Part shown: one piece after another, positions 8,634 through 18,131 of the stretch
Layout of the letters: every line of letters starts with the position of its first letter
Numbering within the stretch: the stretch's first letter is position 1
Assembly: GCF_000826185.2 (NCBI RefSeq)
Contig: NZ_LN648875.1
Span: 1-64,000 of the forward strand
DNA: 64,000 nucleotides
Source: Microbacterium gorillae
GTDB lineage: Bacteria > Actinomycetota > Actinomycetes > Actinomycetales > Microbacteriaceae
Direction of reading: 5' to 3'
Position numbers and translations under genes: made by a program
The notes under the pieces: generated by a model
The model's database searches: none
Told to the model about the DNA's origin: nothing
What the model saw: only the letters and a program-made list of their open reading frames with translations

Positions 8634-9452
8634 TCAGTTCTTCACGGCGAGGGCGGCCTGGTAGAGCTCGCGGGCGGAGTGGCCGGTGAGGGCGGAGACC
8701 TCGGCGGTGGCATCCTTCAGCCGCGTGCCCGAGCGCGTCAGCTCCAGGACCTGGCCCACGGCGTCCGGGAAGGCCACATCGGCCGCGGCCGCACCCTCGA
8801 TGACGACGGCGATCTCCCCGCGCACGCCCTCGGCCGCCCACGCTGCCAGCTCGCTCGCGGTGCCGCGGCGGACCTCCTCATGCAGCTTCGTGAGTTCGCG
8901 CGCCACCGCCACGCGCCGGCCGGCGCCGAATTCGGCGGCGACGTCCGACAGGCTCGCGGCCAGTCGCTGCGGCGACTCGAAGAAGACCATCGTCCGTCGC
9001 TCGTGCGCCAGAGCCCGCAGGACGGACCGGCGTTCGCCGCCCTTGCGCGGCAGGAACCCCTCGAAGCTGAACCGGTCCGTCGGCAACCCGGACACCGCGA
9101 GCGCGGTGATGACGGCGCTCGGACCCGGGATGGCGGTGACGGTGACACCGGCTTCGACGGCTGCGGCGACCAGCCCGTAGCCCGGGTCGCTGACGGTCGG
9201 CATCCCGGCGTCGGAGAGGACGAGCAGATCGTGATCGCGGGCGAACTCCACCAGTTCACCGGCCTTCGCCTTCTCGTTGTGATCGTGCAGCGCCACGAGT
9301 TTCGGGCGATTCGCGATCCCGAGCACGGCCAACAGCTTCTGCGTGGTGCGCGTGTCCTCGGCGGCGATCGTCTCCGCGTTCGTCAGCGCCTGCACCAGCC
9401 GGGACGACGCATCCGAGAGGTTTCCGATGGGCGTGCCCGCGAGGATGATCAC
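8634..9452 (-). CDS. rsmI: 16S rRNA (cytidine-1402-2'-O)-methyltransferase
   Basis: SAM-dependent ribose methyltransferase acting on C1402 of 16S rRNA. The 272-residue protein begins IILAGTPIGNLSDAS, followed by AEDTRTTQKLL, LVLSDAGMPTVSDPG (about 95-109) and AIPGPSAV, and later ARELTKLHEE; these are all typical of the RsmI/TP-methylase family. I choose the GTG at 9452 because the conserved sequence begins there and TATGCT lies six bases upstream. The gene is divergent from the O-mannosyltransferase gene, with 23 bp between the starts. Confidence 0.95.
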   Translation of the reverse strand: MIILAGTPIGNLSDASSRLVQALTNAETIAAEDTRTTQKLLAVLGIANRPKLVALHDHNEKAKAGELVEFARDHDLLVLSDAGMPTVSDPGYGLVAAAVEAGVTVTAIPGPSAVITALAVSGLPTDRFSFEGFLPRKGGERRSVLRALAHERRTMVFFESPQRLAASLSDVAAEFGAGRRVAVARELTKLHEEVRRGTASELAAWAAEGVRGEIAVVIEGAAAADVAFPDAVGQVLELTRSGTRLKDATAEVSALTGHSARELYQAALAVKN

Positions 9453-9475
9453 CGACCCAGCATAGGCTGGGTGCC
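9453..9475. promoter_or_regulatory. Overlapping divergent leaderless promoters of rsmI and the mannosyltransferase
   Basis: The 16 bp imperfect palindrome CCCAGCATAGGCTGGG contains TAGGCT on the plus strand (9463-9468) and TATGCT on the minus strand. Each hexamer is 6-7 bases from its gene's GTG. Both genes appear to be transcribed without a leader from overlapping -10 elements. Confidence 0.6.
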
Positions 9476-11305
9476 GTGATGAGCACGCCGACCGACCCCC
9501 GGGACGATCCGAACCCCGGCGCCGAGGTCTCTGGCGCCGACCAGGGATTCTCCGCCGACCTGCCGACGAGCGGCGAGCCGTCCGGTCCCGCCGCACCGGC
9601 GGAGGCCACCGCCGACGTCTCGGCACCGGTCCCGGACACCGGTGCCGCGCTTGCGGTCACGGCCCCGACCGATCGTCCCGCGATCTTCCGCGCTCCCCCG
9701 GCGCCGGTAGCCACCGCTCCCGGGCCGGACACGGCCCCGGTCGGCGTCGTCGGCGACCTTCCCGGTTACGCCCAGCACACGCCGTTCGGCGACCGCGTGC
9801 GCGCGTGGATGGACCAGCGGCGCGCCACGAGCGTGCGTCGCGACCTGCCCTCGCGCTGGTTCGGACGCCGCGAGTGGATCGTCCCGCTCATCGTCGTCAT
9901 CGTCGCGGCCCTGGTGCGCTTCATCGGCCTCGGCCACCCGGCCACCCTCATCTTCGACGAGACGTACTACGTCAAGGACGCCTGGTCGCTCTGGCATCTC
10001 GGCTATGAGGGCTCCTGGCCGGATGGTGCGGATGCCAAATTCGCCGCCGGCGACACCATGATCTTCACCGACGTCGGGTCCCGCGTCGTCCACCCGCCCC
10101 TCGGCAAATGGCTGATCGCCCTGGGCATGGTCATCTTCGGCAACGGGGCCGATCCGTTCGGCTGGCGCTTCATGACCGCGCTGCTCGGTGTCGGCACCGT
10201 TCTCGTGACGTACCTCATCGCCCGTCGCCTCACCGGCTCGGTCGTGTGGGCGGGGCTGGCCGGCGGGTTCCTCGCGATCGACGGCCTGTCCATCGTGCTC
10301 AGCCGCGTCTCGTTGCTGGACGGGATCCTCACGTTCTTCGTGATGCTCGGCGTGCTGTTCATCATCTACGACCATCGGGGCGCCATGTCCCGGATCGCCA
10401 ACTCGACGGACCTGTTCACCGGACCGACGATGTGGGCGCGACCCTGGCTCATCGCCGCCGGCGCGGCGTTCGGTGCCGCCGCGGCGGTGAAGTGGTCCGG
10501 CTTCTACATGCTCGCGGCGTTCGGGGTCTACCTCGTCGTGGCGGACGCGCTCGCGCGTCGTCGCGCGGGAATCCAGATGTGGGGTTCGACCGCCATCGGC
10601 CGTCAGGCTCCGGCGACCTTCGTCCTGTTCGTGCCGATCGCCGTGGTCGTGTACATGCTGTCCTGGCTCGGCTGGCTGACCACCTCGGGCGGGTACTTCC
10701 GAGACACCAGCCCCAACCCGCTCATCGCGTTCTGGAACTACCAGCTGGACACGATGAGCTTCCACGTCGGCCTGTCCACGCCGCACACCTACATGAGCCC
10801 CGCGTGGCAGTGGCCGTTCCTCATCCGCCCCACCTCGATGTACTGGAACAGTGCCGACTGCACGGATGCCGCCGGCGGCACGTACAACTGCGTGCAGGCG
10901 ATCACGCCGATCCCGAACCCGCTGCTGTGGTGGGTCGGCGTCATCGCGGCGCTCGTCATCCTCTACGGCGTCGTCCGCTATCGGGACTGGCGCTACGCGA
11001 TCGTCCTGGTCGGACTCGGTGCGGCCTACCTGCCGTGGCTGGCCGTCCCGGACCGCACGATCTTCCAGTTCTACACGGTCCTGATGATGCCGTTCATGAT
11101 GATCGCGCTGGTGCTGGCGCTGCAGCGGGTGTGCGGTCCGGGACCACGCCCGCGCCGCTTGGATCATCGCGCCTGGCGGTCCACGACGTGGGTCCTCGCG
11201 ATCGTCGCCGTGCTGATCTCGGCGTTCTTCCTGCCGCTGTGGACCGGGATGGAGATCCCGTACCAGTTCTGGCTGGTCCACATGTGGTTCCCGAGCTGGG
11301 TCTGA
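9476..11305 (+). CDS. pmt: Dolichyl-phosphate-mannose-protein mannosyltransferase (PMT family)
   Basis: Transfers mannose from a polyprenyl-phosphate donor to Ser/Thr of exported proteins (actinobacterial protein O-mannosylation). About 130 N-terminal residues are Pro/Ala-rich and probably disordered cytoplasmic sequence. Then come multiple membrane helices, with the catalytic Asp-Glu pair at about 161-162 in the first extracytoplasmic loop (ATLIFDETYYVKDAW). A large loop with SMYWNSADC and a four-helix C-terminal region follow. The first codons are GTG ATG. A TAGGCT -10 seven bases upstream supports leaderless translation from 9476; the ATG at 9479 is the alternative. Confidence 0.95.
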   Translation: MMSTPTDPRDDPNPGAEVSGADQGFSADLPTSGEPSGPAAPAEATADVSAPVPDTGAALAVTAPTDRPAIFRAPPAPVATAPGPDTAPVGVVGDLPGYAQHTPFGDRVRAWMDQRRATSVRRDLPSRWFGRREWIVPLIVVIVAALVRFIGLGHPATLIFDETYYVKDAWSLWHLGYEGSWPDGADAKFAAGDTMIFTDVGSRVVHPPLGKWLIALGMVIFGNGADPFGWRFMTALLGVGTVLVTYLIARRLTGSVVWAGLAGGFLAIDGLSIVLSRVSLLDGILTFFVMLGVLFIIYDHRGAMSRIANSTDLFTGPTMWARPWLIAAGAAFGAAAAVKWSGFYMLAAFGVYLVVADALARRRAGIQMWGSTAIGRQAPATFVLFVPIAVVVYMLSWLGWLTTSGGYFRDTSPNPLIAFWNYQLDTMSFHVGLSTPHTYMSPAWQWPFLIRPTSMYWNSADCTDAAGGTYNCVQAITPIPNPLLWWVGVIAALVILYGVVRYRDWRYAIVLVGLGAAYLPWLAVPDRTIFQFYTVLMMPFMMIALVLALQRVCGPGPRPRRLDHRAWRSTTWVLAIVAVLISAFFLPLWTGMEIPYQFWLVHMWFPSWV

Positions 11306-11322
11306 TCCGGACCGGACCGGAG

Positions 11323-12150
11323 TCAGCTCCGCTCGCCGCGGAGGTGCTCCTGCACGAGGCGCTCATGCTCGTCGTCGCTGAGGTCGTCGTACCGGGCGGC
11401 CTCTGACCGGTCGGTGCGCATCCACCGGATCAGGAGGATGACGAGCACCGGGACGTCGACGACCTCAGCGATGAACCACAGCAGGTCGCCGGCGAGGTGC
11501 TGGTCGTGCAGGGGCGACGGCCACCAGGACGCCGAGCTGCTGACGGCGGGGGCGCCGTCCAGGATCGATTCGCTGAGACGCATCAGCAGACCCGGAATCG
11601 AATCGATCACGAGTTCCACGAACGCGAGCAGGAACTCGACCGTGAGGAACAGCGCGCTGTGCGCCCCGGCCAGCGCCGTCAACGGCACGACCATCACGAG
11701 CCCGAGCAGCGGCACCACGATGCCGAGCGTCGCCCCGATCCACGGGGTGTCCCGCAGCAGCCCGGCGATCGGGGTGAGGAACAGCAGGAAGACGCTCGCC
11801 ATGAACAGCGTCGCGAACATCGCGTTGCCGAACAACCGGATGATCCGCCAGCGCAGCACCCGCGCGATGCGTCCCGTGGTCCGCTCGCCGCCGGCCGCGA
11901 GGGCCAGCTCCAGCGGGCGGCCGAGTGCGATGAGCCCCGGGACGACGAAGATCAGCAGCGCGATCCGTGTCGTGAACGCGTAGCGCAGCTCGACGGAGTA
12001 GACGGAGAGGAAACCGCACTCCACCACGAGGTAGGAGCCCAGACCGAGCGCGAAGAACGCGAGGGTCCGCAGCCACGGCCACTGTCCGCCGCGGCGGCGC
12101 ACGGCGCGCACACCCCACAGGTACCACGCGCCCGCGACGAAAGCCGCCAC
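11323..12150 (-). CDS. CtaG-family cytochrome c oxidase assembly-like membrane protein
   Basis: Polytopic membrane protein (275 residues from the GTG at 12150) of the caa3_CtaG family, linked to copper insertion into cytochrome oxidase. Seen are about seven hydrophobic segments, a first-helix context WYLWGVRAVRRRG, a VVECGF/YSVELR segment, HSALFLTVEF, and SSASWWPSPLHDQHLAGDLLW near the C-terminus. The frame stays family-like upstream of 12150 (SIALLSWRLDPIAVVAAF), but there is no ATG, GTG or TTG before an in-frame TAG, so the true start may be a non-standard codon. A TAGCGT -10 six bases before an ACG at 12204 is suggestive. It is convergent with the mannosyltransferase gene. Confidence 0.85.
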   Translation of the reverse strand: MAAFVAGAWYLWGVRAVRRRGGQWPWLRTLAFFALGLGSYLVVECGFLSVYSVELRYAFTTRIALLIFVVPGLIALGRPLELALAAGGERTTGRIARVLRWRIIRLFGNAMFATLFMASVFLLFLTPIAGLLRDTPWIGATLGIVVPLLGLVMVVPLTALAGAHSALFLTVEFLLAFVELVIDSIPGLLMRLSESILDGAPAVSSSASWWPSPLHDQHLAGDLLWFIAEVVDVPVLVILLIRWMRTDRSEAARYDDLSDDEHERLVQEHLRGERS

Positions 12151-12204
12151 GACCGCGATCGGGTCGAGGCGCCAGGACAGGAGGGCGATGCTGATCGGAG
12201 GCGT

Positions 12205-12216
12205 GGTGCGACGCTA
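12205..12216 (-). promoter_or_regulatory. Candidate -10 element of the ctaG-like gene
   Basis: On the minus strand TAGCGT (12216-12211) is followed by six bases and then the in-frame codons ACG CCT CCG. This is the same spacing as the leaderless genes elsewhere in the window. It is weak evidence by itself. Confidence 0.35.
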
Positions 12217-12251
12217 CGCCGTCTCGCTGTGATCCCGCCGCGGGCTCCGTC

Positions 12252-14030
12252 TCAGACGAGGTCGGCCGGGTCCGTGACCGGAAGCCGGCAGACGAACCCC
12301 GCGCACACGAACGCCGTGGTCTGACGGACCTCGGCGCGATCCGCGAACAGATCGAACCCGGCATCGGCGAACGCGCGCGCCTGGGCCGGCGTCACCACGG
12401 CGAGCACGTCGGCGGGCAGCGTGCGCGCGGCGTCGGCGAGCGGCCCGGGATCGCCCACCACGATGATCTGCCGCGGTGGGCGACGCAGTCCTGCCGCGAC
12501 CCGCAGCAGCGTGCCATACGCTCGCGGCCCCGCCAGTGCCGCGCCGACACGGCGCCGGACCAGACCGGCGGCCCGCTCGCGATGGTCGTCCCCGGCGCCG
12601 AGCCACCACGCGAGCAGTTCCGCCTCGGCGCGAGCGGCATCGCCGGAGGGTTCGTCGCCGTCGGTCGCCCCGACGTCGGCGGGCAGCCCGATGGCGGCGA
12701 GGACGCCGTCCGGTTCCAGGCGAGCCGCCGATTCCAGCAGCTCCAGCGCCAGCGTCGCGTAGCGCACCTCGCCGGTGGCGAGGGCGAGCCGCAGCAGTCC
12801 GGTGGCGAGCTGGCCGAGGTCGGCCGGTGTCGCGCCGGCGCGGCTCGGCACGCCGTCGCGGGAGGCGCGACGCCAATGCGCGTCCGGCAGGTTGTCCTCG
12901 ATGACGGCCAGTGCCGCCTCCACGGCGAGCGCGGTCAGCTCCGGACGGTTCAGCTGCACACCGGCGCGGGAGAGCGCGGCGATCGCGAGCCCGTTCCAGC
13001 CGGTCACGATCTTGTCATCGACCGCCGGCGGCGTGAGCTCGCGTCGGCGCTCCGGGTCGACCCGGTAGTACGCCCCGGCGTCGGACCGGCCGTCCACCAC
13101 CGATTCGGCGTCCTGCGAGGCGCCGAACCCGCCGGAGGGCTGCTGCAGCACGTCGCGCAGGAAGCCCGCGACCCGCTGCGCGGTGTCCGCGTCCCCGGCG
13201 TCCAGCGCGACATCGATGAGCTGGGCGTTGTCGGTCAGCATGCGTTCGTAATGCGGCTCGGACCAGTCTCGGCGCGTGGCGTAGCGGAACAGGCCGCCGT
13301 CGACGCGGTCGAACAGGTCGCCGGTGCGCATCGCGGACAGCGCGCGGCGGGCCGCGGCGTGGGCCGCGTCCGGGGCATCCCGATCCAGGAGGAAGCGCAG
13401 CAGCGGGAGGACCGGGAACTGCGCCGGTCCGGAGGGGAAGCCGCCGTGGGCCGGGTCCTCCCCGGCCAGAATCCGCTCGACCACCCCGGCGAGCGCCGTC
13501 GCGTCCGGCAGGTCGCCGCCCTCCGTCGCGGCGGCATCGGTCAGCGCCGAGCGCACACCGTCCCCGATGCGTTCCGCCTCACCCCGACGGTCTCGCCACG
13601 CGACCGACGCGGCGGTGAGCACGGTGCGGAAGGCGGGCAGGCCGCCCCGATCCTCATCCGGCCAGTACGTGCCGGCGTAGAACGGCAGGCCCTCCGGCGT
13701 CGTGAACACCGTCAACGGCCAGCCCAGGTCCCGCGTGAAGGCGGCGGCCGCGGCGAGGAACGCCCGGTCGACCTCCGGGTGCTCCTCCCGGTCCACCTTG
13801 ATCGCGACGAAGTCGGCGTTGATGAGCGCGGCGGTGTCCGGATCGGCGAATGATTCCCGCGCCATGACATGGCACCAGTGGCAGGACGAGTATCCGATCG
13901 ACACCAGCACCGGGACGTCCCGCTCGCGGGCCGCGGCGAAGGCCTCCTCCCCCCACGGGTACCAGGAGACCGGGTTGGTCGCGTGGGCGCGCAGGTAGGG
14001 GCTCACCGCGTCCGCGAGCCGGGACGTCAT
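12252..14030 (-). CDS. DUF255 thioredoxin-fold / six-hairpin protein (YyaL/SSP411 family)
   Basis: A 592-residue member of the family formed by a thioredoxin-like DUF255 domain plus an (alpha/alpha)6 barrel resembling N-acylglucosamine 2-epimerases. The N-terminus reads [13 protein letters not shown], then [15 protein letters not shown] with a CxxC pair at about residues 50 and 53. [14 protein letters not shown] and a WNGLAI segment follow in the barrel. The biochemical role is not established. The ATG at 14030 lies eight bases after the aldo-keto reductase stop, so the two are probably one transcript. Confidence 0.9.
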   Translation of the reverse strand: MTSRLADAVSPYLRAHATNPVSWYPWGEEAFAAARERDVPVLVSIGYSSCHWCHVMARESFADPDTAALINADFVAIKVDREEHPEVDRAFLAAAAAFTRDLGWPLTVFTTPEGLPFYAGTYWPDEDRGGLPAFRTVLTAASVAWRDRRGEAERIGDGVRSALTDAAATEGGDLPDATALAGVVERILAGEDPAHGGFPSGPAQFPVLPLLRFLLDRDAPDAAHAAARRALSAMRTGDLFDRVDGGLFRYATRRDWSEPHYERMLTDNAQLIDVALDAGDADTAQRVAGFLRDVLQQPSGGFGASQDAESVVDGRSDAGAYYRVDPERRRELTPPAVDDKIVTGWNGLAIAALSRAGVQLNRPELTALAVEAALAVIEDNLPDAHWRRASRDGVPSRAGATPADLGQLATGLLRLALATGEVRYATLALELLESAARLEPDGVLAAIGLPADVGATDGDEPSGDAARAEAELLAWWLGAGDDHRERAAGLVRRRVGAALAGPRAYGTLLRVAAGLRRPPRQIIVVGDPGPLADAARTLPADVLAVVTPAQARAFADAGFDLFADRAEVRQTTAFVCAGFVCRLPVTDPADLV

Positions 14031-14037
14031 GAGCGGA

Positions 14038-14874
<837 letters not shown>

Positions 14875-14928
14875 TCAACTCTCCCACTTCCGGTGGGGTG
14901 CGGCGCGCGAGCGTCGCCGGATGACACA

Positions 14929-14963
14929 CCGGACCCCCGCATCGCCGGGCTGCGGGGGTCCGG
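14929..14963 (-). terminator. Strong hairpin terminator after the ABC exporter operon
   Basis: A perfect 13 bp inverted repeat (CCGGACCCCCGCA at 14929-14941, its complement at 14951-14963) with a nine-base loop sits just downstream of the ABC permease stop. It lies before the aldo-keto reductase start on the same strand. There is no clear U-tract, as is usual in high-GC actinobacteria. Confidence 0.8.
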
Positions 14964-14972
14964 TGCCGCGGC

Positions 14973-15803
14973 TCAGCGGAAGCGGCGTCCCTCATCGCGG
15001 CGGAACAGCAGCACGGCCGCGACGAAGGTGACGACGATCCAGCCGGCGAGCCCCACCCAGCTCCACCACGGCAGCGTCCCGCCCTGCACCGCCCAGATCA
15101 CGAACTCACGAGCCTCGCGGGACGGGACGTAGCGCGAGGCGACCTCGAGCCAGTCCGGGAACATCTGCGGCGGCAGGAAGAGTCCACCGAGGAACGCGAA
15201 GCCGAACATCACGATCTGCACCACCGCGATCGCGGCCTTCATCGGCAGCAGGTGGCCGAGAGCCGTGCCGAGGAACATGAACGGCAGCGCGCCGACGGCC
15301 ACCGCCAGCACGCCGACGATGACGCGCCAGAACGGGGCTTCCGCGGCGGTGAACAGCGCGCCGATGAGGATCACCGGCAGCAGTGACGCGATGCTCAGCA
15401 GGCCCGTGGAGAACACGTGCGCGAGCACACGGGCGGCACCGGGCGCCGGGAGCGTCCGCAGGTACGGGTCCCACGGCTTCTCCCGGTTCTCCGCGACCGT
15501 CAGGGCGAAGCTGAACAGGCATCCGCTCATGATCGCGAACACCGCCATCGAGATGACCGCCTGAGTGGCGTACTCCCGGTTGCCGCCGACCGCCGTGTTC
15601 GGTACCACGAAGAACAGCAGAGCGAGCGCGGGGAAGACCATCGTCCCGATCAGCGCCATGGGAGTGCGAGCGATCTCGATCAGGGCGTACTTCGCGTGCA
15701 GGAGCGTGGTCCCGATGAGGCCGGCCGGGCGCGCGGCCGGGGCCGTCGCGGCCACTCGTCCGGGCGCGGTGGAGCGGCTGTGCAGGGGTGCGGTGATGGA
15801 CAT
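14973..15803 (-). CDS. ABC-2 type exporter permease
   Basis: A 276-residue integral membrane protein with an N-terminal cytoplasmic arm and about six hydrophobic segments (ALIGTMVFPALALLFFVVP; AVISMAVFAIMSGCLFSF; the last near the C-terminus), typical of DrrB/ABC-2 permeases. A motif resembling the ABC-2 signature (LGTALGHLLPMKAAIAVVQ, GGLFLPPQMFPDWLEVAS) is present. It follows the ATPase gene by 15 bp, with a GAGAGGAA ribosome site. Together they form an exporter; the substrate is unknown, with drug or lipid export most common for the family. Confidence 0.9.
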   Translation of the reverse strand: MSITAPLHSRSTAPGRVAATAPAARPAGLIGTTLLHAKYALIEIARTPMALIGTMVFPALALLFFVVPNTAVGGNREYATQAVISMAVFAIMSGCLFSFALTVAENREKPWDPYLRTLPAPGAARVLAHVFSTGLLSIASLLPVILIGALFTAAEAPFWRVIVGVLAVAVGALPFMFLGTALGHLLPMKAAIAVVQIVMFGFAFLGGLFLPPQMFPDWLEVASRYVPSREAREFVIWAVQGGTLPWWSWVGLAGWIVVTFVAAVLLFRRDEGRRFR

Positions 15804-15818
15804 GATCGTTTCCTCTCG

Positions 15819-16709
15819 TCAGCGCGTGAGCGCCGGTGCTTCGGTGAGCGCGAGGAACGCCTCTTCGAGAGTCGCGCCGCGCACGGTGAGGTCTTTGAAC
15901 GTGATCCCGGACGTGACCAGCTCCGGGATCAGGGCGTCGGAGTCGGTCGTGGAGATGACGGTGATGCCACCGTCCTCCTGATCGACGCGGGTGACGCCGG
16001 GCAGCGCGAGCAACCGGTCCGTGTCGGGTGTGCGGAGCCGGATCTGGTGCGTGCTGGCGAGGGAGACCACCCGAGCCAGGCTGTCGTCGGCGACGACGCG
16101 TCCGGACCCGATCACCACGACGCGCTCGGCCAGCGCCTCGATCTCCTCGAGGTAGTGGCTGGTGACGACGATCGTGGCGCCCGCAGCGTGCCGGTCTCGC
16201 AGCGCCTGCCAGAGCGTGTGGCGGCCGTCGACGTCCAGGCCCGTGGTGGGCTCGTCCAGCAGCACGAGGTCCGGGCGTCCGGCGAAGGCCAGGGCGACCG
16301 CGAGCCGCCGCTTCTGGCCTCCGGAGAGGGAGCCGCACTGGCGCTTGAGCAGGTCCGTGAGGCCGAACATGTCGGCGAGTTCGGCACCGGGCACGCGCTC
16401 CGGGAAGTGGCGGCCGACGAAGTCGATGACCTCGCGGACCTTCAGCGGCTCGGGCAGCGCGGTCTCCTGCGGCGTGGAGCCGAGGCGGGTGCGGTTGCCC
16501 GGGTCGCGGGGGTCGCCGCCGAACAGGCGGACCATCCCGGTCGTCGGTGCGCGGAGCCCCATCAGGAGCGACAGCAGGGTGGACTTGCCTGCACCGTTCG
16601 GGCCGAGGAGCCCGAGGATCTGGCCGGGCGGAACCTCGAGGGTCACGTCATCCAGGGCCGTGAGGTCGCCGAAGCGACGGGTCACGTGATCGAGCGTTGC
16701 GAGTGTCAT
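15819..16709 (-). CDS. ABC transporter ATP-binding protein (exporter, DrrA/CcmA type)
   Basis: A 296-residue ATPase that powers the adjacent ABC-2 permease. Walker A GPNGAGKST is at about 36-44, the Q-loop is in STPQETALPE, the signature LSGGQKRR is near 127, Walker B is LVLLDEPTTGLD and the switch histidine is in TSHYLEE. About 80 residues of C-terminal extension follow, as in DrrA-like subunits. Its ATG overlaps the stop of the preceding regulator gene (ATGA), so the regulator, ATPase and permease are co-translated. Confidence 0.95.
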   Translation of the reverse strand: MTLATLDHVTRRFGDLTALDDVTLEVPPGQILGLLGPNGAGKSTLLSLLMGLRAPTTGMVRLFGGDPRDPGNRTRLGSTPQETALPEPLKVREVIDFVGRHFPERVPGAELADMFGLTDLLKRQCGSLSGGQKRRLAVALAFAGRPDLVLLDEPTTGLDVDGRHTLWQALRDRHAAGATIVVTSHYLEEIEALAERVVVIGSGRVVADDSLARVVSLASTHQIRLRTPDTDRLLALPGVTRVDQEDGGITVISTTDSDALIPELVTSGITFKDLTVRGATLEEAFLALTEAPALTR

Positions 16710-17002
16710 GATGTCCCTCCCAGGAGCTGGCGGAGTGTGTCGGTGTAGTCCTCGAACGCGGTGCGTCCGCGACGGGTGAGGCTGAGGTAGGTGACCGGCG
16801 AGCGGCCCTCGATGGTCTTCTCGACGGCGACGTAGTCAGCGTCCTCGAGCTTGCGGAGGTGGGTGGAGAGGTTTCCGGCGGTCATGTCCAGGGCCTTCTG
16901 CAGCTTCGGGAACGTCAGGGCTGCGCCGGGCTTGAGGGTGGCGAGGGCGGAGACGATCCGGAGGCGGGCCGGAGCGTGGATGACGGGGTCGAGATCCTTC
17001 AT
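16706..17002 (-). CDS. Winged-helix transcriptional regulator (ArsR/MarR-like, HTH_34 type)
   Basis: A 98-residue DNA-binding protein: APARLRIVSALATLKPGAALTFPKLQ, then the recognition-helix region MTAGNLSTHLRKLEDADYV, then a wing with GRSPVTYLSLTRRGR. This is the small winged-helix type commonly found next to ABC-2 exporters and membrane proteins. It lies one base after the membrane-protein gene and overlaps the ATPase gene. It probably represses its own operon through the palindrome at 17658-17686; the latter is inference from position. Confidence 0.88.
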   Translation of the reverse strand: MKDLDPVIHAPARLRIVSALATLKPGAALTFPKLQKALDMTAGNLSTHLRKLEDADYVAVEKTIEGRSPVTYLSLTRRGRTAFEDYTDTLRQLLGGTS

Positions 17003-17003
17003 G

Positions 17004-17642
17004 TCACTTCGCCCGCTTCCACGACCAGGCCGCGAAGATGATTCCGGCGACGAGGAACGCTCCCCCGCCGGCGATGGAGAACACGAGGTAGTGCAGCGGG
17101 AAGGGCACGAACGGGGCGACGAGGCTGACCACGATGAGCCACCCACCGACATACGCGGGGTAGGGCGTGCGCCAGGTGGCTCCACCGAACAGGTACGTCA
17201 CCCCGATGATCAACCCGTACATCGACGGGTAGTAGAGCGCGCCGACTTCAAAGGACATCCCGGCCTTGGCCAGGGCGTACCCGAGGACGCCGACGCTGAT
17301 GAACCCCGCCATGCAGGCGAGGCCGAACAGCAACCCGGCCATGTTCTCCGCCTTGGTGTCGCGCGTGCCGCGTGTCGCGCGGGTGCCGAGAATCGCGGAG
17401 GCGACGACACCGAGGATCATGAGCACGGCGAACACGACCCACGCGACGGTCTCGCCGATGACACCCGGGCCGTACGCCAGCCAGAGCAGGCCGAACCCGA
17501 TGAGCCAGGCCACGCCCCACGTGATCAGGATCCACGGGATCAGGGTCGCCGCGCGTCGAGCGGTGTCGAGCTGCGACCGCTTCACCAGCGCGAGCATCTC
17601 TGCCGGGTCCAGGGGCGTCTCGTCGTCCAGGTTCTCGTTCAT
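17004..17642 (-). CDS. Six-helix membrane protein of the exporter operon, function unknown
   Basis: A 212-residue protein with a short acidic N-terminus (MNENLDDETPLDPAEML) and about six hydrophobic helices (TLIPWILITWGVAWLIGFG; VAWVVFAVLMILGVVAS; MAGLLFGLACMAGF and so on), with little soluble sequence. I recognise no family. It is the first gene of the operon membrane protein-regulator-ATPase-permease. The ATG at 17642 is chosen because a longer frame runs into the operator. TACAAA six bases upstream suggests a leaderless transcript. It may be the protein protected by, or an accessory part of, the exporter. Confidence 0.8.
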   Translation of the reverse strand: MNENLDDETPLDPAEMLALVKRSQLDTARRAATLIPWILITWGVAWLIGFGLLWLAYGPGVIGETVAWVVFAVLMILGVVASAILGTRATRGTRDTKAENMAGLLFGLACMAGFISVGVLGYALAKAGMSFEVGALYYPSMYGLIIGVTYLFGGATWRTPYPAYVGGWLIVVSLVAPFVPFPLHYLVFSIAGGGAFLVAGIIFAAWSWKRAK

Positions 17643-17657
17643 ACCTAGTTTGTACTG

Positions 17658-17686
17658 CAAACCTCTTTGTGGAGTCAAGAGGTTTG
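17658..17686. promoter_or_regulatory. 29 bp palindromic operator upstream of the exporter operon
   Basis: A perfect inverted repeat CAAACCTCTT-N9-AAGAGGTTTG overlaps a TTGACT -35 on the minus strand, with TACAAA about 18 bases downstream. It is the only such palindrome nearby, so the operon's own winged-helix protein is the natural candidate to bind it. The divergent gene at 17763 starts 77 bp away and might also be affected. Confidence 0.7.
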
Positions 17687-17762
17687 TTGAACTCACATGA
17701 TCACTCGGGGTCGGGCCGGACAGGTACGAAGTGAACGCCCCTCCGGCACGATGGGAGACACC

Positions 17763-18131
17763 ATGGACCCGCTCGAACGACTCGATGACCTGCTCGACCG
17801 CAGTTCCCCGGCTGTCGCCGGGCGCAGCGACGGACTGACGTCGGAGCTCAACAGCCTCGCCTCGTCCACGCGTCCGGCGCGACGCCGGCGCCTGGTTCCG
17901 CGCGTGGCGCTGGGGCTCGGGATCGCGAGCGTCCTCGTCGGCGGCGCGGCCGCGGCCGCCGCGTCCACGACCGGCCCGTCACGAGCCGTCGAAGGCCCCT
18001 GCACAATCACCGTGGCGGCCGTCGCGGACGATTCCGCCTCGGTCGACGCGGCGGCCGCGGGCGATGACGTGGTTGTGCTCCAGGTCACGGGTGACGAATC
18101 AGGCACCGCGACGTGCGGGAGCGGCGACTGA
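17763..18131 (+). CDS. Small single-pass membrane protein upstream of an ECF sigma factor
   Basis: About 122 residues. A short cytoplasmic segment (MDPLERLDDLLDRSSP) is followed by an Arg-rich stretch and one hydrophobic helix (RVALGLGIASVLVGGAAAAAAS), then a ~55-residue extracytoplasmic tail with two cysteines. I recognise no family. The ATG at 17763 has GGGAGA upstream; an in-frame ATG at 17697 would add 22 residues. Its stop shares a base with the sigma factor ATG (TGATG), so the two are co-translated. It is not a recognisable zinc anti-sigma factor but is topologically similar to one. Confidence 0.7.
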   Translation: MDPLERLDDLLDRSSPAVAGRSDGLTSELNSLASSTRPARRRRLVPRVALGLGIASVLVGGAAAAAASTTGPSRAVEGPCTITVAAVADDSASVDAAAAGDDVVVLQVTGDESGTATCGSGD

